Positions 1 to 9,505 of a stretch of 64,000 bases of DNA are shown here, in pieces. The notes under the pieces were generated by a model. It was not told the DNA's origin, searched no databases, and was given only the letters and a program-made list of their open reading frames with translations. The position numbers and the translations under genes were made by a program. The stretch's first letter is position 1, and the number at the start of each line of letters is the position of its first letter. Origin of the DNA: Gnetum montanum (Eukaryota > Streptophyta > Gnetopsida > Gnetales > Gnetaceae); the NCBI GenBank assembly GCA_015680685.1, contig MNCI01004678.1, positions 991,403 to 1,055,402 of the forward strand, read 5' to 3'.

Positions 1-23
1 GCATGCGATATCGCGTCTCATCA
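1..23 (-). repeat. Edge of a reverse-oriented TGATGAG-type LTR
   Basis: Read on the minus strand, these bases start TGATGAGACGCGATATCGC, the same start as the other LTRs of this superfamily (8775, 44809, 56643), including the GATATC palindrome typical of their U3. To the right, from base 24, the sequence resumes as the gag of element A, aligning with element B near 12607. CTAAG at 24-28 would be the target duplication; its partner lies outside the window. Only 23 bases are visible, so this is a moderately supported edge call. Confidence 0.55.
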
Positions 24-2355
24 CTAAGGGTCGACATAGAAATAAAAATCGAACCCAAGGACAAAGTCAAGAATGCCAACATGAACAAAGACAACATCGT
101 CCCAACTCATAAACTCATAACCTACTTAGTGACGATGAACCCCTACTGGCCACTAAGAACTTAATGCATATACAAGAGGTTATTCAAATAACCCGTAGGC
201 ATCGTAAATAGAGTTGTCTACCCAGGCTTGATTTAAACAACTTTCCCAAGTTTTCAGGAGGCTATGATTTAGATCCGCAACATCATTTACAAGCCTTCTA
301 CGATGCCTGTGCATGGAACAATATTGATAATGGGTGGCAAAAACTTAAGCTCTTCCCTATGACACTCGTTGACTAAGCAAAAGTATGGTATAGGTCCTTA
401 AAGCCGAAATCAATTCACAGTTGGCCAACAATGGTAGACCTCTTCAACAAGAGATATCAAACCTATGTAAGAGTGTCGACCTTAAGGAGACAAATCTAAG
501 AATGGAAACAAAGGCAACATGAACCCTTGGACATGGTCTTAGAAAGATACTATTCATTGTTAAATGAATACCCAGGCCATGGGTTCTCCGAGAAAAGGTT
601 AATATATCACATCATGGATGGGATTTATAATGAAACAAGGGAGACCCTAGGGATGTATGCCCTAGGTCAACTATATGAGCTACAAACTGACAATTCCAAG
701 AGCTTATTAAGCAGGTAGCAAATGAAGAAGGAGAAATAGTGAAATGGGAGAATGTTGAAAGATCTCAACAAGACCAAAATCTCAAAATAACAAAGGTCCA
801 TGAAGAGGAGAAATCAACTCACCTCATGGAGGTGGAATCATCTTTGCCAATCCTATAATCACTAGAGGAAATTGAGGCAAAGATCAATAAGATGACGAAA
901 TGGGTACATGAAAAATGTGGAGAATATGCCAACATTATTAGAGGTGAAACCATGCCAAACTGAGAAATAGGACAGAGCACCAGTCGACAATCACAAAGAA
1001 GGGTTGAAAAAGATAAGGATAGGAGCTCAACTGCAAATCATACGTATCAATTTAATGTTTGCCTGTACGATCATTCCAAAGGCCAATGCCCAATCTTGTC
1101 ACATTTACATGAGCATTGGGGAGGAATGCTACATCCAAATTTAGTACAAAAGTACCATGTCCAACCACAATGGCAAAACCCCCAATCGTGGGGGAGGCCA
1201 CCATCAAACTAGCCACACCCTTCATACCATCTGAACCCAAGCGCTTATTATGTTCAACACCTTGTTTCTCCAACTAGATCAACATCCTCTACTTCACCTC
1301 ATCGTTATCATTCTCCTGAGTACTATCAACCCATGTCCTCTCCCACGGGAACACCACCTCATGATCCTTACACTTCTCCTCGCCCTCAATATCCTCATCC
1401 TTCACCTCCTTCTACATCATCACCAGTCACACCAAAGGTTTTGCACCACAGCATCAACCCATGAACGTTACTTGTGTTGCTACTATCAATAGCAGTGGAG
1501 GTCCTCCACAACGTTGGAAAGTGTCCTTTCTTTAGACATGACCGCAGAAAGAGACAACATGGTTTTGAAACCACTACATCCTCCAACTCAGCACAAGCCC
1601 AACGCTGTGATGCATCTTCCTCCTCAAACTCAACACCTCCTATTACCTTATCTGGGCCACCAATCAACACTCCAACAACCATGCAACCTAATGAATATAA
1701 CCACGTAGGGAGACATATCAATCCTTGCATACCATCATATAGTCACAGGTGCCATAGTGGGTTAGCTCCTTATCACATGACCACATCTTATAATCTTCCC
1801 TAATATGCCTACTTTAATCAAGTGTGTGAACCCCAATTTGGGTACATTCCTACCACCACACCAAAAGACACCCAATGGTTTGGATATTTCCAACATGCAG
1901 GGATCCACATTTTTCATTTACTAATTCTAGCCATGCTCAAAAGTTTAGTCATGAAGGATATCCTCCTTTTTCCTTTTCTTTGATTTTACAATTTTTTGTT
2001 TTTCAGTTTTTCATTTTTCAATTTTTCATTTTCAATTTGTTGTTTTATCTTTTCGAGTGTAATCTCATCGGTGAATAAAGTACTCATGTGACTTATTAGT
2101 TCAAGTGTTGTTCTATGCTATCGAGTCTCAAGTGACTAATTATTTGAACAATGAGCCCACAACATCCACCCACCCATTCTATTAATAAGAGGTTCTTCTC
2201 TGGGTATGATGCTATTCTTGTCATCATCAAAACTTAAAAGTGACTTTGTACTCATGATGCCCAAAGTGCAAAATGATGGACTAAGAGCGAATGGCAGGGT
2301 GTAACATTAAGGGGACTTGTGGATTCTCTTTTATGACATTTGTAGGTGCTATCAC
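24..2355 (+). mobile_element. Element A: truncated internal region of a Ty3/gypsy element, B-like
   Basis: This segment is collinear with 12607-15035 of element B: gag, then an AT-rich pyrimidine stretch (near 1980-2050), then an untranslated segment ending in TTAAGGGGACTTGTGGATTC (2309-2328; B copy at 14982). Similarity stops near 2355, where the glutaredoxin upstream region begins. No LTR, PBS or pol is visible, so it is a 3'-truncated remnant interrupted on its left by the LTR edge at 1-23. Confidence 0.75.
29..1975 (+). pseudogene. gag remnant of element A
   Basis: Decayed gag of a gypsy element. Around 230-720 it matches the retrotransposon gag domain of elements B, D and E: an F-P-K-F-G-G-Y-D-like start, then an alpha-helical segment with L-E-R-Y-Y-S-L-L and G-H-G-F near 535-590. 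The C-terminal part (1050-1800) is a long Pro/Ser/Thr/Tyr/Gln-rich tail containing K-C-P-F-F-R-H near 1520. Several in-frame stops and at least one frame change break it. It shares this extended tail with B, so A and B belong to one gag-only branch. No zinc knuckle is intact. Confidence 0.75.
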
Positions 2356-2540
2356 GTAGATTTGGACAATTTCAAGGCAACAGCAAACAAATGGACAATG
2401 GTGGCCCCACCACGCCCCCGATATTTCCATTTAATTACCACAGGCCCTGCCACATTTAATTCCCCAGGCCGCCGCCGCCGCCACAGCTGTACCCAACACA
2501 CGCTTTTACACGTTGCGCAAATTCAAAATGCAGACCTACA

Positions 2541-3355
2541 CGTCAGCGCCGTTGCGCAATGACGACATCTCTCCCCTTTTTTCTCGCTTTCCCTGCATGC
2601 TCTGATGGCACACGTCACACCAAATTCACAGCATACGACATGACGACATCGCAGTCGTGTTCAGTAGCCATCCAGTCGCATCGCACTTGCGTGCGTCCAC
2701 GTATGAAGGCCTCTGCACATACATACATTTTTTAAAATCATTGTTACTGACACGTGGCCGTCAATAGCTGTCAATCAGTGGATCGGTGGGATGGTTTACA
2801 CTGAAGCATCACAGGGTCAAACGACGTCCATTGGAAGCAGTGGAATCTGATGTCATCGTGCGGTGTTAACATATTCACATTGGTAAAACAACAGGCTGTT
2901 ACTGTTCAAGCAAAATCAAATCTTGAATAATAACAAAATTTTCAGCAATCCAATTAGCGAATACATGCGATGACGTAATGCGTACCGTCATCGTTAACGA
3001 TGACAGCCAATGTATGGAGGCGGGCGCAGAGTCATGAACCATCATCATCATCATCATCATGACGAGCCCGGCGCCGATGTTGCTGCACGATAACGCCGCC
3101 CATGCCACGCTGACGCAGACGCTAACGCTAATCATCCAGCGGCGCCGGCGACACGCCACGCCAGCATCATTGATCCCTCAACGTCATTGTGACGCCAGCA
3201 AGCCATAAGGCGGTGGGCCCACCCTCCCAACCAAAATGTAATTAAGTTGCCGGTCCGCTGCGGCCGCCTTGTTCATCCGCGACCATTCATATTACCGTCC
3301 CTCCTCCTCAAATCTCGATCGCGTTGATCAGCCACCTATTCCAATTGCAACGTCA
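2541..3355 (+). promoter_or_regulatory. Cluster of 12 TGACG (TGA/bZIP) motifs
   Basis: TGACG or its complement CGTCA starts at 2541, 2560, 2613, 2641, 2759, 2971, 2986, 3060, 3111, 3182, 3190 and 3351. The copy at 2971 is extended to TGACGTAA, a strong bZIP-type site. Chance expectation for a pentamer on both strands over about 815 bp at even base composition is about 1.6. TGACG is the recognised core of plant TGA-class bZIP factors, the known partners of CC-type glutaredoxins. Confidence 0.6.
3040..3060 (+). repeat. CAT trinucleotide microsatellite, seven units
   Basis: Seven uninterrupted CAT units in the glutaredoxin upstream region, about 350 bp before the start codon, running directly into a TGACG motif. 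Likely length-variable between individuals. Confidence 0.9.
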
Positions 3356-3408
3356 ACTTTATCATTGTATTCTCCTTCTCTTGCTCTTGCTGCGCTTGTG
3401 CTGTGAAA

Positions 3409-3876
3409 ATGCTAGGCCTGGGTCTGGGTCTGCAGACTCGAGCATCGTATACGGATCCGCAGGCAGGTGCGTCGGCATCGACCACGGCGATGGCAAATGA
3501 GGCCGAGGCCGAGACTGAGACTGAGACTGAGACTGAGAGTGAGAGCGTGGAGATGCTGAGGTTGAGGCATCTGACGGAGAGAAACGCGGTGATGGTGTTG
3601 AGTCGCAGAGGCTGCTGCATGTGCTCCGTGGTAAACGCGCTCCTTTGCGCGTTGGGCGTCACTCCCTGCGTCTGTGAGATCGACGATGACAGGGCCATGG
3701 ACTTGGCTCTGGCCACGCTTCTTCCCAAGCCCAGGCTCTGTGTGTCTGTGCCTGTGCCCGTGCCGCTGGTGTTCATTGGAGGGCAGCTTCTGGGCGGCCT
3801 CGACTCCCTCATCACCTCGCACATCTCCGGCGATCTCGTTCCTCTGCTCAAGCGCGCCGGCGCTCTCTGGCTCTGA
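3409..3876 (+). CDS. CC-type (ROXY-class) glutaredoxin, 155 aa
   Basis: Small thiol-disulfide oxidoreductase of the land-plant-specific CC-type class. These act mainly in the nucleus and cytosol by binding TGA bZIP transcription factors. The glutaredoxin fold covers residues 47-155. The active site is C-C-M-C at 69-72, the class hallmark. The cis-proline region V-P-V-P-L-V-F-I-G-G is near 116-125, followed by L-L-G-G. The C-terminus has L-V-P-L-L (LxxLL type, 143-147) and ends in A-L-W-L, motifs known to mediate TGA and TOPLESS binding. Residues 1-46 are an unusual extension with Gly/Leu repeats and a Glu-Thr run from a GAGACT hexamer repeat. The start is the ATG at 3409; a second in-frame ATG at 3490 is possible. 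The frame is intronless and intact, with CpG-rich codons unlike its decayed surroundings. No neighbour appears functionally linked. Confidence 0.93.
   Translation: MLGLGLGLQTRASYTDPQAGASASTTAMANEAEAETETETETESESVEMLRLRHLTERNAVMVLSRRGCCMCSVVNALLCALGVTPCVCEIDDDRAMDLALATLLPKPRLCVSVPVPVPLVFIGGQLLGGLDSLITSHISGDLVPLLKRAGALWL
3501..3545 (+). repeat. Imperfect GAGACT hexamer repeat inside the glutaredoxin ORF
   Basis: About four to five units of GAGACT, then GAGAGT/GAGAGC variants. Translated, they give alternating Glu-Thr then Glu-Ser. The hexamer keeps frame, so unit gain or loss would change the acidic linker length without disrupting the glutaredoxin fold. Confidence 0.85.
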
Positions 3877-4627
3877 TCCCTTGCCTCATCCCTTGTCCAA
3901 TTCATTAATTAATTCAATATTCATCTGATTTACTTTCCGGTTTCCGGATTTTCTGTTCATGGCCCAAACGTATATGTGTTTGTTTGTTGGCTATGCGCCG
4001 GAGATTCGCGATTGCGGATAAATTTTAACGAACTGTTCGCGTCGGATTCGGGAGCGCGTACAGAAGCGCATTAAATTCGCAATGGGTACGTATTTCATAA
4101 TTTCCATTGAAATTTTGTCTGGATTTGTACCTATACATTGAAATGGTGGCCGTGCCTTCCTTTGCCTCGTATTGTTCTTGCCTTTTTGATGTCTGCATTT
4201 TGTATTAAAATCTTACGTATCTTCTCCTGTTCTGAATCATACCGGAAATTTCATTTCATTATTAAGTGGCAAGCAGGCAATCAAGCTTCATAGCATCGGC
4301 ATGAGACGGACCACAGGAAACAAGGGAGTACGAATGAATAAATAAACACACAGAAATCACGAAAGGGCTACTATGGTAACTGAAGGCCGAAGGGGCACGT
4401 ATGGGTCATACGGAGATCAAGTTTTGGACGGGGCGTGCGAGGAAAACATTGCATTTGCATGGATTCGCCTGCCTTTAGGAGCGTCAAAGGTTCCGCCATG
4501 ACTCATTCACGCGTGTTTATTGTTCATTGCTGGTTTTTGCTCTTTTTCTCATATCTCTGCTGAAAAAAGCAAAAACAAAACAGGGTCATCGGCATGGCTC
4601 ATTAGTCATGAACATGATGACGGATGG

Positions 4628-4720
4628 ATGCTTGTTAACTTTTTTAAAAATCTGTTTGCTTATAAAGCAATGAATGCTTGTTCAACTTTTTTTAAAATCT
4701 GTTTGCTCATAAAGCAATGA
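4628..4720 (+). repeat. Tandem duplication of a 46-47 bp unit
   Basis: Unit one is 4628-4673, unit two 4674-4720. Both run ATGCTTGTT...TTTTAAAATCTGTTTGCT(T/C)ATAAAGCAATGA with only a few differences. It creates a repeated short ORF segment but no recognisable protein. Confidence 0.9.
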
Positions 4721-4816
4721 AGCCCACCAGCACATGGCCAATGGCCATATGCAACCTCATGGTCCCTGTTTTTACTTTCCCCTTCATCATGACTAGTGTC
4801 GATTTTCCAGTTTCTG

Positions 4817-4872
4817 AAAGGTTTTTGATCATTGTAGGTGAGGGGAAAGGTTTTTCATCATTGTAGGTGAGG
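4817..4872 (+). repeat. Tandem duplication of a 27-29 bp unit
   Basis: AAAGGTTTTTGATCATTGTA at 4817 is followed by GGTGAGGGG, and the unit repeats at 4846 with one G-to-C change. Typical of replication slippage or repair filler. Confidence 0.9.
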
Positions 4873-5502
4873 TGAGTTACTGGGCTGTGCCTAGTTTAGT
4901 TAAGTTGTGTCTTCTCTAGGGGCTACTCACCAGTAGTCCCTAGGGTAGTACTCACAGGTAGGTAAAGTATTAGTAGACCTGATTTGTTATAAATTTGGTT
5001 GAGGCTTGAGGCTTAATTTCATTTTATTGTTGTCATTTTCGTTGTTGCAGAAATTATATGTTTGGCCAAATTATGGTTCCTAAGAAAGGAAATGGATTAA
5101 ATGTCCTTCATACCTTTTCAAATTTTCTTGCTTCCATTTAATGGTGATATTGTAATCTTCCGTGCAATTTTTAAGCATTAACAATATTTTTGATATACAT
5201 TGTACTTGTTCTATATTTTAGAATGTATTTTTATGATATATGAGATTTAATTTTTTTAAAAAATAATATATTTAAATTTTCTCTATCACGTCCCCACCTA
5301 CGAACCCTTTCCCACTTTTTCTTGAGACACACGTTCGGAAACATGAACCCTCGATTCCTCGCTTCCACGAATCGGATTCTTTTGATGCATAGTTACTCTT
5401 TACGATGCAGAAAACGAGTTTTTAATACTTATCTTGGAATTCGGTGGTGCAGCTGACGTTGCAGCTGTGGTGCGCTCCACTGTCAACCCCGACAAAGGTA
5501 GC

Positions 5503-5537
5503 AATAAATAATGGCCTGCGTCGTTCCATTATTTATT
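5503..5537. repeat. Perfect 12-bp inverted repeat with 11-nt loop
   Basis: AATAAATAATGG at 5503-5514 and its exact complement CCATTATTTATT at 5526-5537, separated by 11 GC-rich bases. It could form a hairpin. No flanking target duplication was found, so it is not called a MITE. Confidence 0.8.
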
Positions 5538-5651
5538 TGATTTAAGTGTCGCGTTTATGGTATGAGGTTCAAGCCCTCGGTGAGGATTCAGATATATTAA
5601 AACTTTAATTGATCTGATTCCATGATGAAGTACTATGTCGTCACGAATACC

Positions 5652-5693
5652 GTGCATTGATAGTTGTGAAAAGTGCATTGATAGTTGTTAAAA
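5652..5693 (+). repeat. Tandem duplication of a 21-bp unit
   Basis: GTGCATTGATAGTTGTGAAAA at 5652-5672 is repeated at 5673-5693 with a single G-to-T change. Third short duplication in this 1-kb stretch. Confidence 0.9.
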
Positions 5694-5889
5694 TGAATGA
5701 AATTGCTGTGAGAAAAACACAGTCCTTGTCGTTCGTCATTAATGGAGTATTTCAACTTTTATATAAGCATATCTTAAAATATATATAGAGTCTAACTAGA
5801 ACATTATAACTCAATATTTAAGGGGGTGTCAGACCCTGAAAAGAAGTTTTATTGAAATTAAAGGTGCATCAATTACAACAATCGGAATA

Positions 5890-7126
5890 AGTCATAGGGT
5901 TAAGGGGAAGGGAAAGGTGAGAGCACTGTGAATGAAAACTCAGGAAACATCTTATAAATAAATGAGTATTAAAGGAGGAAACCCAAATTGGGGTACAAGA
6001 GTGTTCACACAAACTGGCTTGTTACAAAATAGAATGATATAGAATTAAATGAGGCAAAAAGCTCTCAATTAAGGATAGAGAGAGTTCCAATGGTGACTCC
6101 ACATAATGAAAAGGGAAGGCTTCCTTGCAGAGATTATTGATGATAAGTGTAACTAAAACACACAGGTCTTTCCCATAGCTGCAAGAGATGAACCAATTGA
6201 TGACTGTCCAGATTGAACTTGGATGCTTGAGATGTGAGTTGAAAATGAGTGAGGCGAAAGATCTGCAACTTCTCCAACCTGGTGAGCAAACATTTATTAG
6301 AATAATTAGTTCTTTGAAAAAGAGCATTGCATCTTCGTTTCCAAATATAATATAAAATAATAGGCCTAATAACTTTCCACAGAAAATTAAGATTAGCAAA
6401 AGTAATGTTTAAGAATCCGAATATGGCATCCTCTTGAGATAGCTTGTATGATGGAAAAGCTTTGGAAGCCCACTTCCACACATGTTGAGCAAAGGGACAA
6501 TGCCAAAATACATGGACAAAGTCATCTTGTCCACCAAGGGAAATTGGGATTGGGAATCCCTAGATATTGTAAACGTTTACCAATAAGTAGACCATGGTGG
6601 AGGAGACACCAGAGGAACTGCTTAATTTTGGGGAGGGTTAGAAGTTTCCAAATATGTTGGAAGAGAGAGATCCAAAATGTTACTGACTCTTGTTTGTGCC
6701 GATACTTATTGCAACATTGAATGACTTCAAATGGGTCATACATGAGATGAAAGGGAACAAATGGCTGGTAGGGCAAGAGTTTAACCCCCTTAAGCCATTG
6801 AAGGCCATGAAAAAGGCTTTGCACTATAACATCAAGTTGCCAATGACTGTGGAGAAAAGAGTAAATCTGAACTAGGCAATGGTTCATTGCAACTGGTACA
6901 TCCCAAGATATATAATTGACATAAATATCTCTAAGTGAAAATTGTTTATAAGAATCAAACCCATAAGATAGAATTTCCAAATCAAGAGCCAGTTAACTAT
7001 TAATAACTTGTCCGAGCATTCATACAAGTGGTATGATAAGGGCGCAAATAGGACAATTGCAAGCAGGCTCAATGTCATGAAGCTCATGGAGAGGAAAAGC
7101 GCGTGAAAGCAAATCTGACGGTTCAA
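5890..7126 (-). pseudogene. 3' end of a LINE (non-LTR) retrotransposon, RT C-terminal zf-RVT region
   Basis: Minus-strand remnants in several frames (7126-6884, 6980-6522, 6481-6022) match the zinc-binding region found after the reverse transcriptase of plant LINEs. Visible are W-I-S-L-F-Q-H-I-W-K, P-K-I-K-Q-F-L-W-C-L-L-H-H-G and R-L-Q-Y-L-G-I, then a V-W-K-W-A-like segment and Y-I-W-K-R-R-C-N-A-L-F. The last is the usual I-W-K-x-R-N end motif. Only the 3' part survives, as usual for 5'-truncated LINE copies. The 3' UTR on this strand has a C-T-C-C-T-T-T-A-A-T-like run near 5975, but no poly(A) tail or target duplication was found, so the 3' boundary is approximate. Frameshifts make it non-functional. 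Confidence 0.8.
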
Positions 7127-8130
7127 TATGTCGTGCTAGGATTGGGTACGGTAGGGAATGACTTTAGTTAGACGAATGAAGGAGCATTGAGTAAGTCATA
7201 AACGTAAGGAAAGCCTGCAAAAGTCAAAAGGAGGGGCCCGGACCCGACTAACAGCATCATGAGCGCTTAGCAAGGAAATTAAGTATAGTGCTGGGCTGGG
7301 TACATCCCTTGATTAAGGACCGTGACATATGCGTGGCGCATAAGTGGCTTACGCAACGTCTTCGAATATCATTTGCTTTAGCGACAAGTGGTTCAGTTAA
7401 ATTAACTAACACCGCGGCCGTGCCGTGCCTATCTAGATGGTACAACTCATCATACTTCAAACACTTGAATTTGCTCACAGTTAGTTATGCAGTTGGCCAT
7501 CTACATTGAGATGGCATGTTACTTCAAAGCTAACTAATGGTGCAAAATAGTGACTCTTTAACTCATCGCATGGGTTTTTATTGGTCTGAGTTCATGTATT
7601 AATTATGGAATTTGAGGACAAGTAAACGCTTTCAATGAATTATTTTAAAAAAAAAACAAAATAAATGACATGTCCGAATACTAGTTGAGAAAGAAATTAT
7701 GTAGAATAGAACATCGTATCCGAGAAATTTCCATTGGTTTTGCATAGGAAATTTTGAAACAAAAACTTCACCTTGTTAACTTGTTACTACTTTTACATGA
7801 AATTAAATAAGAATGGGGTTACAAAGAAAAATCATATTTAATTTTAAAGCATGTTTTTCTTTTGTTAAAAAGGTTATGTTTTCACTTATGTATGAATGCT
7901 TTGGGACTTATTTGTTAGGATGAGCATTGAGCCTACACGTGATTTAAGTGCTTACCTTATTGTTTTCTTAAACAAGAGGTTGCCAATTCTAGTCGTAATT
8001 GGGTATCATGATATTACTATTTTTCCTCTAAATAAAATTCTAAATATTTAAAATAAATAATTTCTTAAAAAATATTATAAAAATGTTGAAGTTTTTTTAT
8101 TAAAAAAATCTAAGCACAACTCAAGTTAAC
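7127..8130. other. Unassigned stretch; CpG-containing island then AT-rich DNA
   Basis: 7127-7510 retains CpG and opens frames of 73 codons on both strands, but nothing is recognisable. 7511-8130 is AT-rich with poly(A) runs and no coding signal. It may include lost 5' parts of element F. Confidence 0.5.
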
Positions 8131-8774
8131 TTCAAAATTTGAAATTTACCATGTCTTCCATTTAGATTTGCCTAATTTACCTCCAAGGAAGAACATTGAA
8201 TTTAAGATTATTTTCAAACTTGATACTAAACCTATCCCAAATGTTCCACATAGGATGTTACTTGTCAAGTTGGTTGAATTGAAGATTCACTTTAGGAGTT
8301 ATTGGATAAGGGTTTGTTTTGTCCAAGATTGTCTTCTTGGGGTGCTCTTATTCTTTTCATTAAGAAGAAGGATGGTAACATAAGGTTGTGCATCCATTAT
8401 TGATAGCTCAATTAGGTGGTTGTGAAGAACAAGTATTCTTTGCCTTGCATAAACAATTTGTTTGATTAGTTGAGGGAAGCTTAGGTATTCCCAAAGATAG
8501 ATTTGAAGTCTAGGTATCATTAGGTTTTAATCAAAGAGTAGAATGTTTAGAATGTTTCCAAGATGGCATTTATGACTTTGTATGAGCACTATGAGTTCAT
8601 GATCTCGCCATTTGGACTTATTAATGCTTTTGATATGTTCATGCATCTTATGAACAATATGATAAGATCTTACTTGGACTATTTTGTTATTGTGTTCATT
8701 GATGACATCTTCATGTACTCACCATTAGAGAATCTTCATAAGTAGCATTTAAGAATAGTTTTGCAAATGCTTAG
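8131..8774 (+). pseudogene. Element F, part 1: gypsy (chromovirus-like) reverse transcriptase remnant
   Basis: Decayed pol of a Ty3/gypsy element unlike D/E. The start carries the D-L-P-N-L-P-P-R-K-N-I-E-F-K-I segment upstream of RT typical of chromoviruses (Tekay/Del-like). Further on are W-G-A-L-type and K-K-D-G-N-like segments (8335-8380) and Y-E-H-Y-E-F-M-I-S-P-F-G-L (8581-8620). The catalytic F-I-D-D-I is at 8695-8709. Frameshifts and stops lie between. The frame is cut at 8774 by a solo LTR and resumes at 9919. gag and protease were not found upstream. Confidence 0.82.
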
Positions 8775-8866
8775 TGATGAGACATGAAATTGCTCATATT
8801 GTTGACGGTTGCGTTAACGCACCCACGATAAGGCACGTACGATAATGCACCCACGTTGTATCATGG

Positions 8867-8968
8867 GTCGCGATATCGCATATGTGACGCGATATCGCGT
8901 ATGCGATATCTCATCTGCCTGCGATATCGCGTATGCGATATCGCAGTCAGCCGCAATTTCTATAAATA
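8867..8968 (+). promoter_or_regulatory. U3 core: five GATATC palindromes and TATA box
   Basis: GATATC occurs at 8872, 8891, 8905, 8923 and 8937, mostly inside GCGATATCGC, spaced 14-19 bp. TATAAATA follows at 8961-8968. This is the best-preserved copy of the array that also appears, decayed, in the LTRs at 11258, 19607, 44809 and 56643 and inside element B at 16060. Confidence 0.7.
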
Positions 8969-9216
8969 AGAGGCGGCACTCCCTTCATTTCCCAATCCTG
9001 GCTAGAAGTAGCGAAGCTCTGGCAGTTTGAACACTCCAGAGTTAGATTAATTTCCCATGTGCCCGTAGTAGGAGTCCTAGAGTGAACAGCTCTTTATTCG
9101 AGCAACTTTGTAACTTGAACACAAGTTGTGTACGACAATAAAGACGAACTTGATTGGATAAACCTTGCAGTACATGGTTTTATTTTGTTGTTATTTATTG
9201 CTTTCCTAGTGCACAC

Positions 9217-9505
9217 GAGTACGACTTGATTACGAGCATCTACAGGTGTGTATCGCTAATCAAGGAATCGGTTGCTCGTCGCAACGCGTGAGTACGACTT
9301 GATTACGAGCATTGTGACTGCTTGGTAACCCAGTAGCGTATTCCAGGATCTGCGCTTGGTAATCCCAGTGGTAGTCCAATGTGTACGGCTGGTCAAGGAA
9401 TCGGCTACTCATCGCTAGGCTAGAACGTGTGATAAGTACGACTTGGTTACGAGCGCCCACGGGTGTGTACGGCTAGCCAAGGAATCGGCTACTTATCACA
9501 CTTAG
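9217..9505 (+). repeat. Three tandem subrepeats in the R/U5 part of the solo LTR
   Basis: Each unit carries AGTACGACTTG(A/G)TTACGAGC, followed after a spacer by GTGTACGGCTA(A/G)... and CAAGGAATCGGCT. Units start near 9218, 9290 and 9435. The related solo LTR at 44809 has two units and the LTR of D has a single remnant. Confidence 0.75.

Larger units (their letters stand above)
2356..3408 (+). promoter_or_regulatory. Upstream region of the glutaredoxin gene
   Basis: A non-repetitive, GC-richer, CpG-containing block between element A and the glutaredoxin start. No convincing TATA box is seen. It has a G-box core CACGTG at 2751-2756 and many TGACG/CGTCA pentamers (separate entry). CpG is retained here, unlike in the surrounding retroelements, which suggests an unmethylated, functional 5' region. 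The 5' UTR is probably the CT-rich stretch just before 3409. Confidence 0.55.
3877..5889. other. Non-coding region downstream of the glutaredoxin gene
   Basis: No ORF with recognisable similarity. It presumably holds the 3' UTR; no definite poly(A) signal was chosen. It becomes AT-rich after about 4960 and contains three short tandem duplications and one hairpin, listed separately. The right boundary is the 3' end of the LINE remnant. Confidence 0.6.

Noticed and set aside
1395-1803. Overlapping frames on both strands in element A
   Set aside because: They fall in the Pro/Ser/Thr-rich gag tail; the plus-strand reading aligns with element B gag and the rest are shadows.
3336-3905. Antisense open frames of 189 and 136 codons over the glutaredoxin gene
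   Set aside because: GC-rich coding sequence opens shadow frames; the sense frame has the complete CCMC glutaredoxin signature and the antisense products are low-complexity.
5560-5600. GGTTCAAGCCC, resembling a Pol III B box of a SINE or tRNA
   Set aside because: No convincing A box at the right distance, no cloverleaf, no poly(A/T) tail or target duplication seen.
7220-7330. Weak resemblance to 5S rRNA (AAATTAAG...GGGCTGGGTACATCC), as in Cassandra elements
   Set aside because: Only short words match, in a compressed order; the full box order and length of a 5S gene are missing.
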